Origin: Ascoidea rubescens DSM 1968
Taxonomy: Eukaryota > Ascomycota > Saccharomycetes > Ascoideales > Ascoideaceae
Length of the DNA: 64,000 nucleotides
Direction: 5' to 3'
Assembly: GCF_001661345.1 (NCBI RefSeq)
Contig: NW_017962920.1
Coordinates: forward strand, 791,524-855,523
Positions 53,496 to 63,478 of this stretch are shown here, piece by piece; the stretch's first letter is position 1, and every line of letters starts with the position of its first letter. The notes under the pieces were generated by a model that did no database searches, had not been told where the DNA came from, and saw nothing but the letters and a program-made list of their open reading frames with translations. Made by a program: the position numbers and the translations under genes.

Positions 53496-56400
53496 GGCTA
53501 TGAGTAGATGGCAAAAGCTGGCTGGGAAGAGTCAGAGAACCCATTGCATGCTGCTAACTTTACCAATTGCGCTTCGATCTTAATTCTCAATGCTGGTCTA
53601 CTTGGCCGGTTGGTTCAGGACATCATCATACAAACAATATTTTTGAAGCTGATGCTGCTTTCAAAAATGTTATGGATGCATTGAAATCCAATTGCCATAC
53701 GATTGATACAACCAGATTATTTCCGGCGGTATTGAAGGGGTGCCCCACAATGGGAAGTATGGCCGTCATTCATTAAATAACATAAAGAAGCCTTATGGTG
53801 CTATTGGTGCGGAGGCTTCCTTTATTATGACCCGGTCTCTCACGTTTTGTCAATGCCAAAATATATTACTCTAAACGAAAGACTACGATGAGTGCTTTAA
53901 ATAGTTTTTACGCAATATGTTCCAGCCCTACAATCATCATCAAGTTGCCGCTGTTTCATATGCTGCTTTGCCATTGGACACCACCTACGCGAAAACGCTT
54001 CTTACTAAGCTTGCAGACGCTGATAGAATTATACTTACTGATGCATGAACTCTGGCCCATCATCTTGATGATGATGGACTTGCTGGTAGCTGACTCTTAG
54101 CTGCGTTACTCGCTAATGATATAAAGCAATTCAAAAAGCCAAAGCGCAAAGAAATCAAATCCTATCATTCTCATAAGATCAACATTTGAGAAGTGATTGA
54201 TCGGCACCACTGTTCGCTTCCGCTGGCTTATCATCTCCAACCGAAGCGTCTGCTGCTGCGGCTATTCTGGAGGCTACTCAAATTCATCAATCCCAGTTCG
54301 CTAACTCGTGGAAAATATCTAGCAAGTTCCTGATCGATTCCAAAAGGCTATCCTTCGACTCTGGTGCTTCTCAACATGATTGTGCTATCGCTGATTAACT
54401 CAGCAGTTTAGCTCCTTATTCAGAATGATTGCTGGAACTTGTGAATCAGTCGATGACGTTAACGGTGTCGCGAATGTGAGGGAGTTCAATGGTGGATCTC
54501 TGGAAAATGCTCTTCAAGATCCCCATGCTGCGATTTTAATTTCAATCTTTGCTGCAAGAGATGAAAAAGCCTGGTTTTCCTTCAAAGAGAAGTGCCGTTA
54601 CTGAGAGAGTGAATTAGCAGGCAAAGAGCAGTCTTGGGATTGTAGGAATATCTCGTTGGCCTATTTGCTGTTGCGCAAATTAGAAGGAATATCAGCAATC
54701 GTTTAGGCCAAGCAGGAATAGTTGATGCAAAGCTGTAACAAAGTCAATGGATATCTATTGATCGAGGCTGAGAAAGTGAGTTCTATCACAAAAGAAAATC
54801 TTCTAAAATTGTTAAATAGTAATCAACAGGACAGGATACTCCCACTCTTAGTCTTCTATTTGCTGATATTGTTGATCCAAAAACAGGTGTTGCTGCCGAT
54901 GAAGTTCGTTGTCTCCTGGCAATTGTTGCGTGTTCTTCAAGATTTGAACATGAGGATTTACTCGCTACACGATCATCACATACCGCAGGTTGGTATATTA
55001 AAGTATATATATTGAACAAATATCGAATAAAACAATTCACCGTGTCTGATTTGAAAGCGAGCTTGCATCCCACCCGTTTAAAACATTTTTGCAATCTGCT
55101 GAAAACAACCATGCAGAAGCAGCTCCTTTTACGATTCATCAAAATGGGGATGTTTATTGTTGGCGAAAACCAATTGTGACAAAAGCAAGCACAATCTCAA
55201 TTGAAACTAATAATTTTAATTACTGGCGGAATGAAACTGTGATGTGTGCGGTACCCTTGGTAAATCTGATTAACACAAAAAAAGCCAGACTGTTAGCTAC
55301 ACTTTGGTAACTATTTTATAAAGAAGATGATGTGCTGCTATATTAATGACTTTCCAAAGAGCTGATTAGGCCATGGTCCTCCAAAATTTGAGGCGAACCT
55401 CGTAGAATAATACAAGAGTCCTCCGTGCTGTTGTGTGCTTCGACTTAAGCTGAGTGCCCTACAGAGCTTACATTTTTTTCTACAGCTTTGATGTTGACAA
55501 TACTGATTGCGGCTTTGATGAAACCAAATATTTATTGAATGATTCATCTTTTGCCGCCATTACAAAAACAGTTCCATTTGTTATTCTAGTTACACCTGCT
55601 GGAGCTGCTGTTAGGAGGAAGTCAGACTACTGCCGCTAATGACAATGGCAACACATCTACAATTGCTTTGGCCGATATATCAAGAAGTATTTCCGATGAT
55701 GTTGAACGATATAATTTCATTAGCACAGAGAAAAAAAAAATGAATAGTGTCGATGACAATGAGTTGGACTCAAAAATCATTAATGCATCTACTGATCGTA
55801 AAGTAAATGCTCCCGATGCACACTCTTGTAATGAAGCCGATACAGACCGACTTACTACAAGCAATTGAGGTTTTCAAAAAAATGATGATGACGTTGGAAA
55901 AGAGGTTAAATGCATTTCAAACGACTGAGCCGATGGGATTTAAGGCCGATTTCCATTCTCGTTACTTGCCAACACGATTAACGCAGCTACTGCTATTAAA
56001 CGAAATTCAGTCAACTCTATGAGAAAAGTTGTATTTCAATTAGTGCTTCATGCAATGGCTGCAAACAATGCCAATCTTTCGCAGGACCTTTCTTAAGACA
56101 ATGCATATATTTGGCGGCCTGTGGGTATTTACAATGAAATCAGCATCAACTGGTGATTTTGGAAAGACTAAACAAATCGCTCAAAAGGCTTTCGCTGGTT
56201 AAATATTGTGATTGAAGAAAATCATTAAATGCAGTTATTTGAATGCAAATGCTGAATTCCCTCTCATTGGAGCACCATCCAAGTCACTCAAAAATCACCA
56301 ACGGAAGATGAAGACTGCGACCTATCGTGGTGACATCGACCCCGACTTTACATAAGCAACCACTTGAATTTGATAATGCCGAGAATTGGCTGCAAGAATG

Positions 56401-58941
56401 CAAGATTGCCCAAATCAACTTTTCGTCACAGGGAGTGCTTTCATAGCATCAGCAAATGAAACAAAAATGGTATCGAATTGCATCCAACCCAACGAGCTTC
56501 AGCTGAACTTCGACTGTTCAATCGTTCAAAAAAAAATCACTACCGAAATCTTGACTAATTTGACGACGATGTAATTATTACCAGCTAGTCAGTTGCAATG
56601 GTCGAGTTCGCTAAATCATATTCCGGCTCATTGGTCATAATAAAACGAATTAAAGTACGGATGGGTTAGATTCTCCAACTTCATGGTGCTCAACCTAACG
56701 ACTGCGCCTTGCTACTTACAAAAATCTTTGTAGCAATACAAACTCAACCGTTTTTACACAATCAGCCTCATTGCCATTATCCACCAGGGATAAATACGTC
56801 ATAGAAAGTTAAGCTTGAAATTCATGGCGCTGCTTTGCATGATGAAAAACTGATTTCAATCAGTTTAATTGTCGGACTGTTGTCCTTCGCTGCAAAGTGA
56901 TTATGCTATGACAGAAGGGGTGCTGCTGCGTTATTCTATCCATATCCCGCGGCACTACCCAAGCACCAATTGGGTTGTGAAAAACAGTATTCAATTAATT
57001 TTACGCCGAATCGCTAACTCCTTTTCACAAAGATGCGTCAAGATTTGCCGTAAAGAAGTAGTTGCAAACTGCTAAGCTTGGATGTGCCAACTCTAAGCAA
57101 TCAGTTTGAACAATTCAGGTCCTCATCAACCATAAGTCAATTACGTACATCGCCAAGATCCAGCTGATAGTGGCCACGCCGACGTGAATAGCTAAATGTA
57201 TTTCTCTCACGGCTCAAGAAGATGGTCGGCTCTCTCACCACTGATTCGTAAATATTGTGGATCAACTGATGAGTGACACAGGTCATATTGTATTAAGAAT
57301 TTTGTTACAATGCCTGCCAATCCATGGACGCTTCCACAGAATCACCAAGAATATATTAATCAGCTATCACAATCAATAACAGTTGTCCAATGGTATTTGA
57401 CGTCTGCAGATAAAATCACTGAATTTAGTTTGGATGTCAATCTGACCAGACCACTGACCAGTTCAGCGGTCAAGTGTCCGAATGATTTGGAACGACAAAT
57501 GAAGCGATCGGCGGTCTAGCTATGTCGTTCGCATTGCGTGGGTTGCTTCCCGAAGCTCTGTAGCTCAGCTTAGGGTGGCGGCTCACGTTGGATAGGCATT
57601 ACTTAATTACCATTTTGTGTTAGATCTGCTATGACATTTAAAACTAGAATGATACACATTGTGTGGATCAACTGTACGCCAATTGGTTGTCCAACGGCTA
57701 CACATTAGATGTATGACACTGCTTCCTGTTATTCCACCTATGAATTGTGTGGCTGCTAAGCTGCATTAACTGCTTTAATTAATCTGCGTAAACTGTGAAT
57801 TGGGTGTTACACTTTGATGTATTCGTGGATTCTCATTTCTGATTCGGGTGGACAATTGCGGTCACCACAGTTGAATAACATTAAGGGAGCATCCAACAGA
57901 CTTCCAATCTGATTGGCTATATATATCTGATGTCACTGAATAAATCGGCGTCGCAACTTCGATAATTGAAGCATTTCGATCATCTTCCAGGTTTTCCCGC
58001 ACCCCATTATTCTCAACAACCGAATTCGTTGCTCCGACAAATAAAATTTAGCTAGATGCTGTAGTTGCGCTGCAAACTCGTTGGACGGACCCCATTAGCG
58101 GCTCTGAAATTACTCGCGTTTGCGCGAAGATCTCGTTGCTGCGTGGTCATCCCGTACGGCCAATAACACCCAACTGCCCAATGCGTTACTCTGAAGCCAA
58201 CAAACTTATTGCAGCATGCGTCCGCCGCTGTGGATGGTTGGGTGTGTGACAGCATGATTTCATATAATCCGCTAGATTGGCCAGCGGTTAGTTCTTCCCA
58301 CGCTTGTCGATCTTCCATCGTTCGTTAAAGACCGCGCATGCAAAAATGTTTTCTATTTGCTTTTTCACTCTAGGCCTCACAATATTGTACTGCATGCAGC
58401 CGCTATGTTTGCCAGCCATATTATGACGGCGTGGTTGCATTTTCTTCAGTAGCGGGCGCAATCCGGCGACATCATTTTGAGATACGTATATTTATAGGTG
58501 GATAGCGCTCACCATGTATCATCATAGCCTTGTTGCCACATCAAAATTTTAGACAACCAATGCTTTGATGTTTGAAATGGCGTTTTGCGCAGAGCTGCGG
58601 ATGCAATATCTACGCCTTTTAGCGCGCCGTTCAACACATTTCTGGAGGCTGTGGCTTTTATTTTCACTTGCTAACTGCTCGGTCATTGCGAATTGTTAGT
58701 TGCAGGTCGTCAAAAATGCTTACCATCAATGATGCCATTGTATGACATCTGGTAACTGCAATAAAGGGGCTTCTGTAAGCCAGCTGGATGTTTGCAATTG
58801 GTCCCTCGGTGTCAGTCACCGGCCTTTTTCCGTGACGCTCTGTGATCTAACCCAGGTTTTAAGCAAGGGCTGGCAATCTATTTTACGATCTTTTTTTCAT
58901 ACTTTTTTTTCATAATATATTATCATGGACTCGCTACAACA
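53331..58941 (+). mobile_element. F13: Ty5-like copia fossil, plus strand
   Basis: About 5.6 kb: gag from about 53.5 kb; Ala-rich linker at 54,237-54,280; integrase at 55,089-55,280 (AAPFTIHQNG, as in the PYTPQQNG block); reverse transcriptase from about 56.25 kb (IGAPSKSLKNHQ); the SxQWYLTSADK..T block that leads into RNase H at 57.31-57.52 kb; RNase H to about 58.3 kb; 3' LTR ending at 58,941. Broken many times. Confidence 0.83.
58450..58941 (+). repeat. 3' LTR of F13
   Basis: Core at 58,791-58,860 (tttgcaattggtccctcggt, then cgtgacgctctgtgatc). It ends at 58,941 in gactcgctacaaca. The left edge is not sharp. Confidence 0.68.
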
Positions 58942-58956
58942 CTAGCTTTTTTCATA

Positions 58957-59130
58957 AAACACTGGGTTGGATGACAGAGCGTCAGGGGATCAGCTCTGTG
59001 ACAGACACCGAGGGACCGATTGTGAACATTCGGGTAGCGCACAACTGGTTTCGTTGGTGGAATTGGATGAGCAGTGACAACACTATTTCTACTTGCCGCA
59101 ATCCATTTCGGAGACCAAATCATTTTAGAT
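58957..59130 (-). repeat. solo LTR fragment, inverted relative to the F13 LTR
   Basis: The stretch 58,957-59,030 is a close reverse complement of 58,790-58,860 (most bases agree, for instance ggtccctcggtgtc and gacgctctgt). This inverted pair is the last retroelement sequence before host genes. Confidence 0.7.
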
Positions 59131-59470
59131 GATTCCAGTCAGATTTCAGGGTAATATTTTGTATCTATCAGGTTGCATTTTTTGATTGAATAGCTTGTTG
59201 CTTTCATTGGTGTCGGTAACTTCATATTTTTAATATTTAGGTTTTGTTCTCTTTTATGCATCGGAACTCCTCTTTATGAACATGAAGTGTATTGAGGTTT
59301 CTGCCTTGTCTTCGGAGTCTTTTAAATTTTTCTGTTCATTAAAATTCATTTGAACTTTAATATTGATCAACTAATTTGTTACTTTTATAAAAGGCTGGAA
59401 TTTCACATTATCAACGATATTAAAATTGATACAAACTTATGGTCATTACAAATCTTGAGAATATTTTCGA
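59131..59470 (+). promoter_or_regulatory. unique AT-rich intergenic region and promoter of the LRR gene
   Basis: No retroelement landmark is visible. A TATA box (tataaaag, 59,386-59,393) stands 78-85 bp before the ATG at 59,471, a plausible distance for a yeast promoter. Confidence 0.5.
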
Positions 59471-61048
59471 ATGACGGTTGATATTTTAGAACTACCACCT
59501 TTTTTAATACAGAATATTTTTGAAAATATATATAACTCCCAAGCCAATAAAGGATATAAAATAATATTGTTGTTAAGCCTTTCAAATTATCCAGTTCTTT
59601 CTTGGGTATCTAACAAATTATTGTTTAAACAAGTTACTTTCAATCTTTTTAAAACTCTTAAAAAGACTTCTTTGGAGAACAAGGGATTGCAGATTTCCTT
59701 GGACCATTTAGAAGTTTTTAAAAGTCGGTTGTTATTATTCACTAAACAGGTAAATTTAAATATTAGTGCAGACTCTGATAAAAGTGACTATGATAGTCTG
59801 ATTAGAAATTTTAATGAATTGGAAACAATTATTCGAAAGAATAATATTACAACTAGACAAAACTTTCACAATGCCTCTGTTTCACAAATTAAAGGTTTGA
59901 TTGAAAAAGAAGAAAAGTTCAATAGCAAAAATTGCAGGTTGAGGCAAATTAATAATGGTATTGTGTGTGAACATTTTGACAATGATTTCCATCAAAAAAA
60001 TTGCCTTTCTAAAAATAATTCATGTCAATTAAATTATTCATACTTTCCATTTTTATCTGGTCGTGATCGTCCTGTTAGTTCGACTAGAGCTCATACCGGA
60101 AATAACAGCACTATTAATACAAATAATGACAACCCAAATAGTAATGAATCTTACTATTGTTTGAAAACCTTTACAACCAAAATATTGAATAATACACTCA
60201 ACTTGAAAAGATTGACTTTGGTGGGAATGAATTTAAAAAATATAAAAGATTTGAAGTATTCCAGTTCAAAGTTAAATATGACATTGAACTATTTAAATTT
60301 ATCATCAAATGAGTTAACTAGTCTTGGTGGTCTTCAAGGTTTTATTAATTTAAAAACCCTTGTTGTGAAAAACAACAAATTAAGTGACATTTCTAGTGTG
60401 GGACATTTAATTAATTTGAGGATACTAAACCTATCAAACAACTTCAATTTGAAAAAAATTGACAATGGATTTATGAATTTGATTAAATTAAAGAGATTTA
60501 TTGTGAAAGGGTACAATCAAATTGTGAATTTGGAGAATCTAGAAAATTTAAAAAGGCTTGAAGTTTTAATAATTAACTGCTCCAATATCAAAAATATTAA
60601 AAATTTGAACAATCTAACCAGACTCAAAGTATTAGACTTATCATTCAATTGTTCTATTAGGAAAATAGAAAATATTGATTCTTTGAATGGTTTAGAAAGG
60701 TTGAGTTTATATCGATGCAAAATCAGTAAAATTGAAAATTTGGATAAGTTACGGCGATTGGAGTATTTGGATCTTGGAGGAAACAATATCAGGGAAGTGG
60801 TTGAATTGGATAGATTGACATCATTGAGAGAGTTGTATCTTGATAAAAACGATTTTGAGTGCCCTCTTCCGAACAACGTGGGTCTCCAGAACAATGGATG
60901 GACAGGGATAATCCCAAGCAAATTGGCGAGGCTTGAGAAAGTCACGATTGGCGATTGTACCACAGTTCTCCGGCTGTGCTCTCTTTTGGTTGCCGAGGGG
61001 AGAAGCTCCATGTTTCTGGTACAGAGGCAGGTTCCTCTTAGGTGCTAA
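59471..61048 (+). CDS. F-box-like, SDS22-type leucine-rich-repeat protein
   Basis: 525 residues. Residues 5-60 (LELPPFLIQNIFENI...) look like a degenerate F-box; 61-240 are polar and Asn-rich. Residues 245-463 form about ten 21-24-residue repeats of the SDS22 type (L..L.L..N.I..I.NL..L). SDS22 itself is a protein phosphatase-1 regulator, but this protein is longer, has an extra N-terminus and is not its clear orthologue. Substrate choice for a ubiquitin ligase or another scaffold role is inference. From residue 464 (60,860) to the stop the DNA turns suddenly GC-richer with unusual codons, and the repeat pattern ends, so the C-terminus may be a replaced or run-on tail. CTG occurs at 59,798 and twice in the tail. 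It is the first host gene after the retroelements, and a TATA box precedes it. The gene is near certain; its function is not known. Confidence 0.8.
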   Translation: MTVDILELPPFLIQNIFENIYNSQANKGYKIILLLSLSNYPVLSWVSNKLLFKQVTFNLFKTLKKTSLENKGLQISLDHLEVFKSRLLLFTKQVNLNISADSDKSDYDSLIRNFNELETIIRKNNITTRQNFHNASVSQIKGLIEKEEKFNSKNCRLRQINNGIVCEHFDNDFHQKNCLSKNNSCQLNYSYFPFLSGRDRPVSSTRAHTGNNSTINTNNDNPNSNESYYCLKTFTTKILNNTLNLKRLTLVGMNLKNIKDLKYSSSKLNMTLNYLNLSSNELTSLGGLQGFINLKTLVVKNNKLSDISSVGHLINLRILNLSNNFNLKKIDNGFMNLIKLKRFIVKGYNQIVNLENLENLKRLEVLIINCSNIKNIKNLNNLTRLKVLDLSFNCSIRKIENIDSLNGLERLSLYRCKISKIENLDKLRRLEYLDLGGNNIREVVELDRLTSLRELYLDKNDFECPLPNNVGLQNNGWTGIIPSKLARLEKVTIGDCTTVLRLCSLLVAEGRSSMFLVQRQVPLRC

Positions 61049-61523
61049 CAACACAGGCATTTTCAAATACCATTTGGGAATTCTTATATATTGGGCTATA
61101 TTTTATTCTTTGTTCTAGATTGATACATCCAGATCAGCATCTGCACAACTTTTGGTAGATCATTTTACCGAAACGCGTGCCCAAAACGCTGCTTCTACTT
61201 GTTCGTTTTCCATGACGTCAGCAAGGCTGACCATGGCCAGAAGCAAAGGGAACCACAGCAACCAGCAGGATCTGCTTCACGTGAAGAAGCATTTCATTTA
61301 ACTCTTCAAAATACTTAACACTGCTTGGGCTGGAGTCGCTGTAATTTACCTTCGTTAATTGTTATTGCACTTCAATCTAAAAATAAAATGACATAAGTGT
61401 ATCAAACAATTCTTGGACAAAATATTTAAACTAACATTTCACCGATTTCACTAAAAAACTGCAGTATTGGGATCTAGTTTCAATTTTTCACGATAAGTTT
61501 ATCTATCGAATATACAACTAAAA
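61049..61523. other. intergenic region with a GC-rich island
   Basis: Between the LRR and wall-protein genes. The stretch 61,170-61,290 is clearly GC-richer than either side, like the tail of the LRR gene, and could be debris of one inserted or lost sequence. A frame without ATG is open over 61,124-61,315 but I recognise nothing in it. A weak TATA-like tatttaaa (61,423-61,430) lies about 100 bp before the next ATG. Confidence 0.4.
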
Positions 61524-62351
61524 ATGCAATTTTCAAACTGGAGAGCTATTACCTTAGCTTTGTTAGCATCAACTGCTCAATGTGACAGAACATTTTCATT
61601 AGTTGCGGATGGCGATGATTTTTCAAGTGTGCCAGTAGTTTATAATGAGGGCACTTCTTCCTACTTGCGCCTCAAAGATGATTCTGGTGAAGCTGTATCT
61701 TTTATTTTATATGAGCCATCCGGCTACCTAGCTCTTTTGTCCGACACTTCCAAGTCTGTTTCTGCTGATGCTGATGGGTTACACATTGAGGACCGAAGCA
61801 GCGCATCAAAGGACTTTGGTCTTAATGAAGAAGGAAACTTGAGATTCACTGCTTCCTTCCAAGGGTTCTGGGCTTGTGAAAACGACGATGGAACATTCAA
61901 TATAGCCAACTGGCAATGCTCCTCAAATGCTGTTGCTTTGGTTCCAGTGGGTATTTCCGAAAGCAGTTCTTCTGGTTCTTCTGCAGTAGCTGCTGATTCT
62001 TCTTCTACCTTTCTGACTTCTTTTGTTTCGTCTTTCTCTGAAGTGAACTCCGTTTCTTCTGTCGTTTCTTCCGTTGCTTCTTCGGTGGCTTCCTCCATTG
62101 CTCCTTCAGTAGCCTCTTCCTCTGTTTCTTCCGCTGCTTCTTCCGTCGGTTCTTCTTACGTTTCTTCCGGCACTGATTCCCACGTTTCTTCCACCTTCCA
62201 CTTCTCTGCTTCCCATTTTTCCGAGTCCTCTTTTGTTCCAGCTAACTCTTCCTCTTCTCACTCTGTTGCTGAAAACTCCATCAATGCTGCCACCTCTGTG
62301 GGTGCAACTGCCTTATCTCTTTTTTTTGCTGCTGCCGTGGCTTTATTTTAG
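61524..62351 (+). CDS. Ser-rich GPI-anchored cell wall protein
   Basis: 275 residues. Residues 1-20 are a signal peptide (hydrophobic core ITLALLAST). Residues 21-145 form a compact, probably beta-rich domain with two cysteines (118 and 132) that could pair. Residues 146-250 are very rich in Ser with short imperfect repeats (SSVASSVASS), a stalk expected to be O-mannosylated. The C-terminus (about 252-275) ends in small residues and a hydrophobic tail (ALSLFFAAAVALF), typical of a GPI-attachment signal with the site likely near Asn251 or Ser252. It is therefore a secreted mannoprotein bound to membrane or wall glucan; I cannot name its family. Residue 164 is coded by CTG (62,013) inside a Ser/Thr-rich stretch, which fits CTG read as serine. 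GC-richer than its neighbours, with codon use typical of well-expressed yeast genes. It converges with HOP2, 78 bp apart. Confidence 0.88.
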   Translation: MQFSNWRAITLALLASTAQCDRTFSLVADGDDFSSVPVVYNEGTSSYLRLKDDSGEAVSFILYEPSGYLALLSDTSKSVSADADGLHIEDRSSASKDFGLNEEGNLRFTASFQGFWACENDDGTFNIANWQCSSNAVALVPVGISESSSSGSSAVAADSSSTFLTSFVSSFSEVNSVSSVVSSVASSVASSIAPSVASSSVSSAASSVGSSYVSSGTDSHVSSTFHFSASHFSESSFVPANSSSSHSVAENSINAATSVGATALSLFFAAAVALF

Positions 62352-62429
62352 GTTTATTGTCCTTTTTCAAAAATAATTGCGAGTTTGCTACTTAATTTGA
62401 TCTACTTTCTAACTAAAAAGTATTATATT

Positions 62430-63248
62430 TTAGAACGAATTGATTGGTTCGCATCCTATTGTTTCCAACAATTCATCCACTTTACTTAAGTTTTCTTTCA
62501 TCACGTATATAAATTCTTTATAAATTTTAAATCTCAATTTAAACTCTCTTTCATAAATAACTTCTAACTTTCTCAATTCTTCTTTTTTGTTTTCATTCTT
62601 ATTGTTGATAGTGTCTCTTTTCTCATCAAATTCATCACGATACCTTTTTATTTTAAAGTCCACATCTTTAATCCTTTGTTGAAACGAAAAGAAATTATTC
62701 ACCAACTGTTCATTATTGGTTTCACTGATAATCAAACTGTATTCGCCATTTAAAGTTTTAAATTTGTTCTCCAACTCACCTATTTCTTTCTTGATTCGGT
62801 TTATATCTTCTATTGTATAATCCCTAGCATCTCTCTTTCCATCACTGATTTCATCAGCACCACTTTTCTTCTCAGATTTATTTTCTTGTTGCAAGCAAAC
62901 ATAAAATGTTTGTTTCCCATAACTCTTGGCTATGATTTTCTTGCAACTGCTTAGTTTTTCTAGTCCTTTCACCACATTTCCCTTTGATATCTTGCTGCTT
63001 TTACTCTTACTATTCAAGCTTTGTAAATTTAAGTATATATCATTTAAAGAGTATGGTCGATATTGTTCATTGAGATAATTCAATATATTAGTGTCCGATT
63101 CACTTAACTCGATCTTTTGAGGCTCTTTGATTTCTTGGATCCCTTCACTTGTATTCTTCTCATTTTTACTACTATCACTGCTATCTTTATTATCATTTGA
63201 TCCAGCAGATTTCTTTTGTCTTTTCTTCGGTGGCATTTTAACTGCCAT
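62430..63248 (-). CDS. HOP2: Hop2/TBPIP-family homologous-pairing protein
   Basis: 272 residues. Hop2 forms a heterodimer with Mnd1 that helps Dmc1/Rad51 in strand invasion and in correct homologue pairing in meiosis (known for the family). Residues 1-45 are a basic then Ser/Asn/Glu-rich extension. Residues 49-120 form the winged-helix DNA-binding domain (NILNYLNEQYRPYSLNDIYL; KGNVVKGLEKL; GKQTFYVCLQ). Residues 140-250 are heptad-like coiled coil, the Mnd1 contact, and a short C-terminal region follows. Longer than the roughly 217 residues of mammalian HOP2, mostly through the N-terminal extension; a second Met at position 5 could be the start. No intron is needed, whereas the S. cerevisiae gene has one. 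TATATATA at 63,303-63,310 lies 55-62 bp upstream on the coding strand. It follows the glucosidase gene on the same strand, about 230 bp apart. Confidence 0.9.
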   Translation of the reverse strand: MAVKMPPKKRQKKSAGSNDNKDSSDSSKNEKNTSEGIQEIKEPQKIELSESDTNILNYLNEQYRPYSLNDIYLNLQSLNSKSKSSKISKGNVVKGLEKLSSCKKIIAKSYGKQTFYVCLQQENKSEKKSGADEISDGKRDARDYTIEDINRIKKEIGELENKFKTLNGEYSLIISETNNEQLVNNFFSFQQRIKDVDFKIKRYRDEFDEKRDTINNKNENKKEELRKLEVIYEREFKLRFKIYKEFIYVMKENLSKVDELLETIGCEPINSF

Positions 63249-63302
63249 TTACTTTACTTCAAAATGAAATACTCTTACAAAAATCAGTCTTCTATTTCAC
63301 CT

Positions 63303-63310
63303 TATATATA
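63303..63310 (-). promoter_or_regulatory. TATA box of HOP2
   Basis: TATATATA 55-62 bp before the ATG at 63,248, in the short gap between the glucosidase stop codon (63,479) and HOP2. Confidence 0.5.
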
Positions 63311-63478
63311 TTCCTTGTTAGCCATCTCATCACACAACAACGCTGATGTTGTGCCTCAATTCCCGCCTTTATAAGATTAAGCGCCGACACAATTCTCAAC
63401 AATATTTAAACTGCAATATTTTTCCTTCATCTTTTGCTTTCTTTTCTTCAATTGAATTAATATATTTGAAGTGATATC

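Larger units (their letters stand above)
1..59130. other. Ty5-like retrotransposon graveyard, candidate (peri)centromeric region
   Basis: No open frame here exceeds about 150 codons and none resembles a host gene. Short frames repeatedly match copia-type gag, protease, integrase, reverse transcriptase and RNase H, always in the family order, with GC-richer LTR blocks between them. This is seen directly. In some CTG-clade yeasts such Ty5-like clusters mark centromeres (established for D. hansenii and S. stipitis). That this one does so is inference; a subtelomeric silent region is the alternative. Confidence 0.6.

Noticed and set aside
58052-58318. 88-codon minus frame as a gene
   Set aside because: The plus strand here is the RNase H end of F13; the minus frame is its shadow.
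1-59130. CRISPR array, bacterial operon or toxin-antitoxin-like system
   Set aside because: There are no regular spaced repeats, no ribosome-binding sites and no prokaryotic genes; everything readable is retroelement or yeast gene.
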